Under the pieces are notes generated by a model. That model searched no databases. It had not been told where the DNA came from and was given only the letters and a program-made list of their open reading frames with translations. The position numbers and the translations under genes are program-made. From Rhodoferax sp. (GTDB lineage: Bacteria > Pseudomonadota > Gammaproteobacteria > Burkholderiales > Burkholderiaceae_C), in the NCBI GenBank assembly GCA_028292305.1, contig JAQGMQ010000656.1:1-6348 (forward strand): DNA of 6,348 bases. Direction: 5' to 3'. This document shows, piece after piece, positions 1 to 5,674 of the stretch. Every line of letters begins with the position of its first letter. Position 1 is the stretch's first letter.

Positions 1-1
1 G

Positions 2-1105
2 GACAGCCCCTTTTCCCGCGCGCTGCAACAGCCCGTGCTGCTGGGCCTGTTCCTGCCGATCCAGGCTGGCGGCTGGAGCGCGTCGACGCTGCCGCGCACG
101 ACCGACTGGTCCTTCGACTACAACCGCGACCTGGTGTTGACCGCCGAGCGGCTGGGTTTCGACCTGGTGTTCGCGCTGTCGCAGTGGCTGCCCAAGGGCG
201 GCTACGGCGGCGTGTTCAACGGGCAGGCGCTCGACTCTTTCATGGCCACGGCGGCGCTGACGGCGGTAACCAGCCGCATCATCCTGGTGTCGACCATCCA
301 CGTACTCTATGGGCCGATCCATCCGCTGCACCTGGCCAAATACGCGGCCACGCTGGACCACATCTCGCGTGGGCGCTGGGGCATCAACGTGGTCACCGGC
401 CACCGCGCGGTGGAACATGAAATGTTCGGCTCGCAGCGCATCCTGCACGACCGGCGCTACGAGCTGGCCGCCGAGTTTCTGGAAGTGGTGCAGCGGCTCT
501 GGGCCGACACCGAGAACTGGTCCTTCAAAGGCGAATCCGCATGGCGGCTCGACGGCGCCTTTGTCACGCCGAAGCCGCTGTACGGCCGTCCGCTGCTGGT
601 GAACGCCACCGGCTCGGACGCCGGCATCGCGTTCGCCGCGCGCTACTCCGACGTGGTCTTCATCTCGAGCCCCGGCGGCTCCAGCTTTGCCGACGCCATC
701 GCCGTGCTGCCGGCCCATGCCGCGCGGGTCAAAAAGGCCGCGCGCGAGGTGGGGCGCGAGGTGCGCACGCTGCTCAACCCCCTGGTGGTGAGCCGCGAAA
801 CCGAGCGCGAGACCTGGCAATACCACGACGCCATCGTGGCCCACATGGACGATGCGCCCCAGCGGCTGGACAGCGACGCCCATGCCTGGCGCGGCCGGGT
901 CGGGGTCGACCTGCCAAAGCGGCGCGCCATCGGCGGCAACATCGAAGTCATCGGCACGCCCGAGCAGGTGGTCGAACAATTTGTGCAGCTGCGCCGCGCC
1001 GGCATCGACGGCCTGCAACTCAGCTTCTACGACTTCAAGCCCGACCTCGAATTCTGCGGCGACCGCATCCTGCCGCTGATGAAGCAGGCCGGCCTGCGCT
1101 TCTGA
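2..1105 (+). CDS. LLM-class flavin-dependent monooxygenase (RutA/SfnG-like), 5' end outside window
   Basis: This is a bacterial luciferase-like (PF00296) TIM-barrel monooxygenase. Such enzymes use FMNH2 from a partner reductase plus O2. The frame is open from base 2, giving at least 367 residues, and the sequence before the first possible start (GTG at 35) still reads as protein, so the true start probably lies just left of the window. Numbering from base 2: an N-terminal barrel strand LLGLFLPIQAGGW (13-25), the flavin-pocket segment INVVTGHRAVEHEMFG (128-143), a SFKG segment that follows in RutA and SfnG, and ATGSDAGIAFAARYSD near 202-217, close to the RutA segment with SDAGMAFSARYAD. The tail carries the usual GTPEQV element. 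From remembered sequences it lies between RutA (pyrimidine ring opening) and SfnG (dimethyl sulfone monooxygenase). The substrate is unknown; sulfone or sulfonate use is inferred from neighbours. The aldo/keto reductase follows after 25 bases. No flavin reductase is in the window. Confidence 0.9.
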   Translation, partial: DSPFSRALQQPVLLGLFLPIQAGGWSASTLPRTTDWSFDYNRDLVLTAERLGFDLVFALSQWLPKGGYGGVFNGQALDSFMATAALTAVTSRIILVSTIHVLYGPIHPLHLAKYAATLDHISRGRWGINVVTGHRAVEHEMFGSQRILHDRRYELAAEFLEVVQRLWADTENWSFKGESAWRLDGAFVTPKPLYGRPLLVNATGSDAGIAFAARYSDVVFISSPGGSSFADAIAVLPAHAARVKKAAREVGREVRTLLNPLVVSRETERETWQYHDAIVAHMDDAPQRLDSDAHAWRGRVGVDLPKRRAIGGNIEVIGTPEQVVEQFVQLRRAGIDGLQLSFYDFKPDLEFCGDRILPLMKQAGLRF

Positions 1106-1130
1106 TTTTTCCACGCAACCGAGAACCGCC

Positions 1131-2183
1131 ATGAGCAGCATCAACTACCGCATCACCGACTACCGCACGCTGGGCCGATCCGGCATCCGCGTGTCGCCAC
1201 TGACCCTGGGCACCATGATGTTCGGCGGCCAGACCGACCGCGCCACGGCCGAGCGCATCACCGCCCGCGCCTTCGAGCAGGGCATCAACTTCATCGACAC
1301 GGCCAACGGCTACAACAAGGGCGAGTCCGAGGTGGTGGTGGGTGAACTCATTGCGCGCCGGCGCGGCGAATGGGTGCTGGCCACCAAGTTCGTCAACCAG
1401 AACCCGGGCACCACCGGCCCGAACGACCGCGGCGCGTCGCGGCACAACCTGGTGCGCTCGGTCGAGGCGAGCCTGAAGCGGCTGGGCACCGACTACATCG
1501 ACATCCTGTACCTGCACCGCGAGGACGCCCACACCCCGGTGGCCGAGACGGTGCGTGCGCTGGGCGACCTGGTGCGCGCCGGCAAGCTGCGCAGCTACGG
1601 GCTGTCGAACCACCGCGCCTTCAAGCTGGCCGAGTTCAGCCACACGGCCGATGCGCTGGGGGTCGACCGGCCCGCGGCCAGCCAGCCGCTCTACAACCTG
1701 GCCAACCGCCAGATCGAAGCCGAGCACCTGCCCGCGGCCGAGCACTACGGCCTGGCCGTGGTGCCCTACAGCCCGCTGGCGCGTGGCGTGTTGACGGCCA
1801 AGTACCAGCCCGGCCTGGCGCCACCGGCGGGCAGCCGCGCGGGCCGCGACGACCGGCGTATCCAACAGACCGAATGGCGGCCCGAGTCGCTCGACATCGC
1901 CCAGCAGATCAAGCAGCACGTGGAAGGCAGCGGCATCAGTGCCGGCCAGTTCGCGCTGGCCTGGGTGCTGAACAACCGGCTCGTTACCTCGGCCATCGCC
2001 GGGCCGCGCACGCTGGCGCAATGGGAAGACTACGTACCCGCCCTGCAGTACCGCTTCACCGACGAGGACGAGGCCCTGATCGACCGTTTGGTGAAGACCG
2101 GCCACGCCTCGGCGCCGGGCTTCAACGACCCGAGCCATCCGTTCTTCGGGCGGCAGCCGCGGCACCGCGCCACGGCCGGCTGA
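1131..2183 (+). CDS. Aldo/keto reductase
   Basis: This is a 350-residue cytosolic NAD(P)H-dependent oxidoreductase of the aldo/keto reductase superfamily (PF00248), which reduces carbonyls to alcohols. The N-terminal strand YRTLGRSGIRVSPLTLGTMMFGG (11-33) is typical. The catalytic tetrad is visible: D56 and Y61 in FIDTANGY, K86 in ATKF, and H129 in LYLHRED. The usual ADxYGxGxSE segment reads ANGYNKGESE here, keeping the tyrosine. VVPYSPLARGVLTAKY (about 206-221) and AGPRTLAQWEDY near the C-terminus match cofactor-binding regions, and the tail PGFNDPSHPFFGR resembles YajO-type members. Length is normal. The ATG is preceded by a weak GAGA ribosome site at 1121-1124. The 25-base gap to the LLM gene suggests one operon, so it may reduce an aldehyde released by that oxygenase; this is inference. 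Confidence 0.93.
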   Translation: MSSINYRITDYRTLGRSGIRVSPLTLGTMMFGGQTDRATAERITARAFEQGINFIDTANGYNKGESEVVVGELIARRRGEWVLATKFVNQNPGTTGPNDRGASRHNLVRSVEASLKRLGTDYIDILYLHREDAHTPVAETVRALGDLVRAGKLRSYGLSNHRAFKLAEFSHTADALGVDRPAASQPLYNLANRQIEAEHLPAAEHYGLAVVPYSPLARGVLTAKYQPGLAPPAGSRAGRDDRRIQQTEWRPESLDIAQQIKQHVEGSGISAGQFALAWVLNNRLVTSAIAGPRTLAQWEDYVPALQYRFTDEDEALIDRLVKTGHASAPGFNDPSHPFFGRQPRHRATAG

Positions 2184-2208
2184 ACCTTCAGAGCGGCCTG
2201 AACCAAGC

Positions 2209-2238
2209 GGTGGGCTTCACTCCAGCGTGAAGCCCACC
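2209..2238. terminator. 12-bp perfect inverted repeat at convergent gene ends; possible bidirectional terminator
   Basis: GGTGGGCTTCAC (2209-2220) and GTGAAGCCCACC (2227-2238) are exact reverse complements around a six-base loop. The stem covers the dodecin stop codon (2217-2219) and its last codons, and starts 26 bases past the aldo/keto reductase stop, so it would form in both convergent transcripts. There is no T-run on either side, so it is not a classical intrinsic terminator. It could protect RNA 3' ends or stop transcription together with Rho. Confidence 0.5.
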
Positions 2239-2423
2239 TTCAGCGTGACCTGCCAGTGCGCGACCTTGCCGTTTTCCACATGGCCGCGCGTCTCGGTGAC
2301 GTTGAACCAGTGGATGTTGCGGATGGTCTCGCTGGCCTTGGCGATGGCCGTCTGCACGGCGTCTTCGATGCCGATGGGCGAGGAGCCCGTGAGCTCCAGC
2401 AGTTTGTAGACGTGGTTGGACAT
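2217..2423 (-). CDS. Dodecin, flavin-binding storage protein
   Basis: This 68-residue protein matches the dodecin family (PF07311) along its whole length. Dodecins are small beta-alpha-beta-beta proteins that form hollow 12-mers and store or buffer FMN or riboflavin-type ligands. The N-terminal strand is HVYKLLELTGSS, the helix spans about 19-35 (IEDAVQTAIAKASETIR), and the flavin-facing strand IHWFNVTETRG carries W39. The last strands HWQVTLKVGF carry Q58. W39 and Q58 are 19 residues apart, the same spacing as the flavin-stacking Trp36 and Gln55 of Halobacterium salinarum dodecin. The ATG at 2423 is chosen because AAGGAG lies seven bases upstream and family members begin at MS.HVYK; a longer reading from 2504 adds 27 unrelated residues. 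It is last in the minus-strand group, 89 bases after the dehydrogenase relic. A role as FMN buffer for the nearby monooxygenase is inference. Confidence 0.95.
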   Translation of the reverse strand: MSNHVYKLLELTGSSPIGIEDAVQTAIAKASETIRNIHWFNVTETRGHVENGKVAHWQVTLKVGFTLE

Positions 2424-2430
2424 GTCGATG

Positions 2431-2436
2431 CTCCTT
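2431..2436 (-). promoter_or_regulatory. Ribosome binding site of dodecin
   Basis: Read on the minus strand this is AAGGAG, seven bases before the ATG at 2423. It is a near-consensus Shine-Dalgarno sequence and decides the dodecin start against the longer in-frame reading. Confidence 0.8.
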
Positions 2437-2450
2437 GCTTTTGGATGTGG

Positions 2451-2474
2451 CATGCGGCCAGACCTTGCCGCATG
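2451..2474 (-). repeat. Hairpin in the dodecin 5' leader
   Basis: CATGCGGC (2451-2458) and GCCGCATG (2467-2474) form a perfect 8-bp inverted repeat with an eight-base loop. It lies between the dehydrogenase relic stop and the dodecin ribosome site, ending 14 bases before AAGGAG in the minus-strand transcript. No U-run follows, so an intrinsic terminator is unlikely. It could be an RNA processing or stability stem, or an operator. I see no convincing dodecin promoter in this 89-base gap. Confidence 0.4.
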
Positions 2475-2497
2475 GGATTGACGGTACCGCAGATCGG

Positions 2498-2527
2498 CGG
2501 CCACCGGGCGTTTTATCCGGTCGGCCG
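2498..2527. repeat. Imperfect inverted repeat at the end of the dehydrogenase relic
   Basis: CGGCCACCGG (2498-2507) pairs with CCGGTCGGCCG (2517-2527) with a single bulged base and a nine-base loop that contains TTTT. The stop codon of the dehydrogenase relic (2513-2515) lies in the loop. It may be a weak transcript-end hairpin or chance in GC-rich DNA. Confidence 0.25.
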
Positions 2528-3145
2528 CAGGGCGTTGCGCGCGATGCCGGCTTCCACCGCCGCCAGGTACAGCTGGAACAGCGGCGTGACCGGGTTGCGG
2601 CGGTCGCGCGGAATGTAGCGCGGGCGCAGCTCGTCGGCCTGCACCAGCGTGTTGTTGAACCGCGTGGTGCCGCTGGCCGTCAGCCGCTGGCCCACGGTGT
2701 CGAAGTCGTCGACCAGCTCCACGCCGGCGCGGTCGTGCGGCACGATGAAGCTGGTCTCCTTGCCGTCCTCGTTGAGCGCGATCGCGCTGATCCAGTCGGC
2801 GAACGGCGCACCGGTGCTGTAGTACTTGCTGCCGTTGACGCGGTAGTGCTCGCCATCGCGCAGGATGCGGGCGCTGACCGTGCCGTGTGCGCCGCCGCGT
2901 TCCTGCCCGCCGTTGCCGAACACATCGCCGGCCAGCAGGCGGCCGAACCAGCGTTCGCGTTCGGCTTCACTGCCGCCGAACAGCAGGCCGTCGACCAGGC
3001 CGTAGTTGGGCCGCAGCGCCTGGGCGATGTTCGAGTCCACCGCGGTGTCGGGCAGCAGGGCCCGTGCGCGCAGGAAAAGCGTGGGCACGTCGGCCGCGGT
3101 GGGGCGGGTCGCGGCGGGGGTTTCAAGGGTGTTGTGCAGGGACAT
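2513..3145 (-). pseudogene. Doubly truncated SfnB-like acyl-CoA dehydrogenase
   Basis: This 210-residue frame encodes only the middle of an acyl-CoA dehydrogenase-fold protein; full members have about 390-420 residues. It best resembles SfnB/DszC-type proteins, flavoproteins of sulfur-starvation loci. What remains is the end of the N-terminal helical domain (about 35-75, DSNIAQALRPNYGLVDGLLF) and the beta-barrel domain: GEHYRVNGSKYYSTGAPFADW (98-118), SFIVPHDRAGVELVDDFDTVGQRLTASGTTRF (132-163), then PVTPLFQLYLAAVEAGIA (185-202). It then stops with ALRPTG. About 85 N-terminal residues are missing, replaced by about 20 unrelated ones, and so is the whole C-terminal helical domain of roughly 165 residues, which holds the catalytic Glu in true acyl-CoA dehydrogenases and much of the tetramer contact. 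The 89 bases to dodecin cannot encode it. The ATG at 3145 lies 20 bases after the binding-protein stop, with no good ribosome site. It is probably a decayed gene; a small expressed protein cannot be excluded because the frame is intact. Confidence 0.75.
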
Positions 3146-3165
3146 GGTGGCTGGTGCGGGCGCGT

Positions 3166-4782
3166 TCAGGGTTGCAGGTACAGGTCGGCAAAATTGCCAC
3201 GCAGGCCTTCGCCGGTGGGGGCGTAGTTGCGCACCTTCTTGGCGCTGACGGTGATGTTCGGATTGGCGCCCAGCTCGATCGAAGGGATGTCCCGGTACAC
3301 CACCCGCTGGAACGCAAAGAACTGCTCGCGGCGCTTGGTCTCGTCCAGTTCCACCGCGGCCGCTTCGAGCAGCCGGTCGGCCTCGGCACTGACGTAGTGC
3401 GGCGCGTTGGAGAAGGGCAGGCCGATCTTGAAGTTCTTCGACCAGAACACCCGCTGCACACCCACCGAAGGGTCGAAGATGTTGCTCAGCGATTCGAGCG
3501 TGATGTCGAAGGCGCGCTCGGTGTAGGCCTTGTTCACGTAGGTGGCGAAGTCGTAGCTTTCGATGGCGGCGTCGATGCCGATGCGCCCCAGCGACTGGCG
3601 CACGAAGTCGGCGGCGCGGCGCTCCAGGAAGGGGTTGTAGAGCAGGCGCAGCTTGAGCCGCGTGCCGGCCTCGGTGCGCTTCAGGCCGGCGGCGTCGAGC
3701 AGGGCTTCGGCCTGTTTCGGGTCGTAGGCATAGGGCTTGATGCTGCTGTCGTGGTAGCGGGCCTGCAGCGTGCCGATGGGCGAGGCCGACAACTTGCCAT
3801 AACCGAACCAGACCGTCCTGGCAAAGGCGTTCACGTCGATGGCCTGGGCGATGGCGCGGCGCACTTCGAGGTTCTGCAGCACCGGCGTGTCCAGGTTGAA
3901 ATAGATCTGCTGGTGGTCGCCGTTGTAGGGCCAGTTGCGGTCCTCGACGTTCACGTTGGCCAGCTTCTTGAAACGCTCGACGTCGGACAGCGGCACGCCC
4001 GATGCGCCGGCGGCCAGGTCGGCGCCACCGGATTCGAGCGCGGCCGCACGGGCCACGCCGTCGGTGATGAAGCGCACCACGATGCGGTCGAGGTAGGGCT
4101 TGGGCTTGTCCCAGTAGTTGGGGTTGCGGTCCAGGATCACATGGCTGCCCTGCACCCATTCCTTGAACAGGAACGGCCCGGTGCCCACCGGCTCGCGGTT
4201 GTATTTGTTGGCGGCGATGTCGGTGCCTTCGTAGAGATGCCGGGGCACGATCGGCGACTCGGCGGAGGCCAGCGCGGTGAGCAGAAACGGCGACGGCTTG
4301 CTGAGCACGATGACGGCGGTGTCGGCGTCGGGTGTCCTGACGTCGACCACGTTGGCGAACGTGCCGCGGCCGCGCGGGTTCACCTGCTTCAGCGTCAGCA
4401 CCGAAAACGCCACGTCGGCCGAACTGAAGTCGCGGCCGTCGTGCCATTTCACGCCCTTGCGCAACGCGAAGCGGTACTGCAGCCCGTCCTTGCTCACGCT
4501 CCAGGCGGTGGCCAGCAAGGGCTTGGGCTTCAGGTCGTAGTCGTAGGTCAGCAGGCCTTCGACCACCTTGGGCCCGATGTCGGCGCTGCCGCCCGCGGTA
4601 GTGGTCAGCGGCACCAGCACCGAAGGCACGGGGTTGATCACCCAGTTCAGCGTGCCACCGGCCTTGGGCTGGGCTTGCGCCGTCAATGCGCCGAGCGTCG
4701 TAACCGACATCAGGCCGGCCACGAGCCGCCTGCGCGTGATGCCGCTGTGGCGCTTCGTCCCGGAGATCGTTGAAAAAAGCAT
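3166..4782 (-). CDS. ABC transporter substrate-binding protein, family 5 (peptide/nickel/opine type)
   Basis: This is a 538-residue periplasmic binding protein of the SBP_bac_5 family (PF00496), which delivers peptides, nickel chelates, glutathione, opines or similar solutes to an ABC importer. The N-terminus MLFSTISGTKRHSGITRRRL, followed by a hydrophobic stretch to ALTAQA (37), is a signal peptide with a Tat-like TRRRLVAG and likely cleavage after A37. Family landmarks are present: LLATAWSVSKDGLQYRFALRKGVKWHDGRDFSSADVAF as a block at about 89-126, EPVGTGPFLFKEWVQG (197-212) and LDRNPNYWD (217-225). Length is normal and the frame is intact. The ATG at 4782 has AGGAG nine bases upstream; an in-frame ATG at 4869 would put 29 extra residues before the signal peptide and lacks a ribosome site. 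No permease or ATPase is in the window. It heads the minus-strand group with the dehydrogenase relic and dodecin. The ligand cannot be read from sequence; an organosulfur compound is a context-based guess. Confidence 0.93.
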   Translation of the reverse strand: MLFSTISGTKRHSGITRRRLVAGLMSVTTLGALTAQAQPKAGGTLNWVINPVPSVLVPLTTTAGGSADIGPKVVEGLLTYDYDLKPKPLLATAWSVSKDGLQYRFALRKGVKWHDGRDFSSADVAFSVLTLKQVNPRGRGTFANVVDVRTPDADTAVIVLSKPSPFLLTALASAESPIVPRHLYEGTDIAANKYNREPVGTGPFLFKEWVQGSHVILDRNPNYWDKPKPYLDRIVVRFITDGVARAAALESGGADLAAGASGVPLSDVERFKKLANVNVEDRNWPYNGDHQQIYFNLDTPVLQNLEVRRAIAQAIDVNAFARTVWFGYGKLSASPIGTLQARYHDSSIKPYAYDPKQAEALLDAAGLKRTEAGTRLKLRLLYNPFLERRAADFVRQSLGRIGIDAAIESYDFATYVNKAYTERAFDITLESLSNIFDPSVGVQRVFWSKNFKIGLPFSNAPHYVSAEADRLLEAAAVELDETKRREQFFAFQRVVYRDIPSIELGANPNITVSAKKVRNYAPTGEGLRGNFADLYLQP

Positions 4783-4814
4783 GGACTCCCTCTCCTCGTG
4801 TTGTGAAGAGGCCG

Positions 4815-4843
4815 AATCTAGGTGGCGCGTGTGGCCAAGCCAA
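4815..4843 (-). promoter_or_regulatory. Possible sigma-70 promoter for the substrate-binding protein
   Basis: On the minus strand TTGGCT (4838-4843) and TAGATT (4815-4820) are separated by 17 bases. Each matches four of six consensus positions. Transcription would begin near 4808, giving a leader of about 26 bases that includes the AGGAG site. The match is modest and was found by eye. Confidence 0.3.
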
Positions 4844-5011
4844 CGAATTTTTACAAACAAGCAATGCACATTCGCGGCGATGCGAGCGCAGCCCTTTCGA
4901 CAAAAGCGCGGTGTGTACGGCGTGATCCGTCTGCGCCGCTTTGCGAATGTTTCCGCGTTTTGGAGCGTCGCGTGGGCAGATCGGCGGCTGCGTCGTCTTC
5001 AGACGTATTCG

Positions 5012-5036
5012 CTATTTAGAACAAGATTTTCAATAG
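5012..5036. promoter_or_regulatory. Inverted repeat CTATT-N15-AATAG, candidate operator
   Basis: CTATT (5012-5016) and AATAG (5032-5036) are exact inverted half-sites 15 bases apart in the AT-rich core, ending one base before the proposed rhodanese -35 hexamer. Interrupted AT-rich dyads next to a -35 box are common for LysR-type regulators, the class to which CysB and Cbl belong. No regulator is assigned; a short dyad can arise by chance. Confidence 0.3.
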
Positions 5037-5037
5037 T

Positions 5038-5065
5038 TTGATAAAGGCCGAGCCGACCCTAAAGT
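5038..5065 (+). promoter_or_regulatory. Possible sigma-70 promoter for rhodanese-epsC
   Basis: TTGATA (5038-5043, five of six consensus bases) and TAAAGT (5060-5065, four of six) are separated by 16 bases. Transcription would begin near 5072, giving a leader of about 56 bases to the rhodanese ATG. The position at the edge of the AT-rich core supports it. Confidence 0.4.
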
Positions 5066-5115
5066 GATCTCCATCGCGCACCCATCCTCGGCTGCGCACG
5101 ACCCGCTTCGAACCC

Positions 5116-5121
5116 AAGGAG
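5116..5121 (+). promoter_or_regulatory. Ribosome binding site of the rhodanese gene
   Basis: AAGGAG lies six bases before the ATG at 5128. It is a strong Shine-Dalgarno match and fixes this start. Confidence 0.8.
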
Positions 5122-5127
5122 AACCAC

Positions 5128-5601
5128 ATGTCACCCGCCATTGCCGCCCCGACCAGCCTGCCGCCCGAACTCGAGTCCGCCCGCGTGCTGGCGCTGTCCA
5201 CCGGGCTGCCTTATGCGGGCGGCGTGCCGCCACAGACTGCGTGGCAGCTTTTCACCAGCGGCGCCGCGCTGCTGGTCGACGTGCGCTCGGGCGAGGAACG
5301 CAAGTTCGTCGGCCATGTGCCGGACAGCCTGCACGTGGCCTGGGCCACCGGCACCAGCCTCACGCGCAACCCGCGTTTCGCGCGTGAACTGGAGGCCAGG
5401 GTCGGCGGCAAGGACACGGTGGTGCTGCTGCTGTGCCGCAGCGGCAAACGCTCGGCGGCCGCGGCCGAAGTCGCCACCAAGGCCGGCATGACCCAGGTGT
5501 TCAACGTGCTCGAAGGCTTCGAGGGCGAGATCGACGCGGCACAACACCGCGGCGGCGCGGACGGCTGGCGGTACCGCCAATTGCCTTGGGTGCAGGACTG
5601 A
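5128..5601 (+). CDS. Single-domain rhodanese-like sulfurtransferase
   Basis: This 157-residue protein has one rhodanese domain (PF00581). Rhodaneses carry sulfane sulfur as a cysteine persulfide and pass it from donors such as thiosulfate to thiols or cyanide. Landmarks: LLVDVRSGEERKFVGHVPDSLHV (48-70), the usual opening strand and CH2A-like motif, and the active-site loop CRSGKRS (103-109) with catalytic C103, followed by the helix SAAAAEVATKAG and the FNVLEGFEGEIDA segment. No signal peptide is evident, so it is probably cytosolic. A strong ribosome site precedes the ATG. epsC follows 73 bases downstream on the same strand with no clear terminator between, so the two may be co-transcribed. 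That pairing suggests sulfur transfer for cysteine synthesis, but donor and acceptor cannot be read from the sequence. Confidence 0.93.
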   Translation: MSPAIAAPTSLPPELESARVLALSTGLPYAGGVPPQTAWQLFTSGAALLVDVRSGEERKFVGHVPDSLHVAWATGTSLTRNPRFARELEARVGGKDTVVLLLCRSGKRSAAAAEVATKAGMTQVFNVLEGFEGEIDAAQHRGGADGWRYRQLPWVQD

Positions 5602-5674
5602 TCCCGAACCTCTTGTACCGCGCCACGCGCTGCACAGTGGCACGCCGCTTCCCCATAAAAAGAAAGTACCCCAA

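Larger units (their letters stand above)
4783..5127. other. Divergent intergenic control region, no gene
   Basis: These 345 bases separate the divergent starts of the binding protein and the rhodanese. No frame here looks like protein. The stretch 5006-5045 is clearly AT-rich in a GC-rich window and 4845-4866 is a smaller AT-rich patch; each is where a promoter for one of the two genes would be expected. An 8-bp inverted repeat (ACATTCGC 4868-4875, GCGAATGT 4943-4950) and a small CGTC-TTCA-GACG hairpin (4994-5005) also lie here. No regulator gene is encoded in the gap. Confidence 0.7.

Noticed and set aside
1035..2165. A 376-codon minus-strand frame opposite the aldo/keto reductase
   Set aside because: It is an antisense shadow of a gene with an intact catalytic tetrad and shows no recognisable domain.
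2187..2202. TTCAG/CTGAA repeat just after the aldo/keto reductase stop
   Set aside because: A 5-bp stem beside the much stronger 2209-2238 hairpin adds no independent support.
2424..2504. A 27-residue N-terminal extension of dodecin from an in-frame ATG at 2504
   Set aside because: The internal ATG at 2423 has AAGGAG seven bases upstream and matches the family start; the extension is unlike dodecins and lies over the leader hairpin.
2887..4773. A 628-codon + strand frame opposite the dehydrogenase relic and binding protein
   Set aside because: It is low-complexity Arg/Gly/Val/His-rich sequence antisense to well-supported genes, as expected from GC-rich third positions. No family resemblance was seen.
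2513..4903. A 796-codon open minus-strand frame spanning the dehydrogenase relic and the binding protein
   Set aside because: Only the part from 3145 downward resembles a protein family. Above that the frame is an arginine- and alanine-rich shadow of the binding protein, which is read in another frame.
5624..5642. Short GCCAC/GTGGC inverted repeat between rhodanese and epsC as a terminator
   Set aside because: The stem is 5 bp with a ten-base loop and no T-run follows, so it is too weak to call.
5638..5652. Sigma-54-like element TGGCAC-N5-TTCC upstream of epsC
   Set aside because: The GG/GC spacing is right but the essential -12 GC reads CC, and transcription would start only about 11 bases before the GTG, within the presumed ribosome site.
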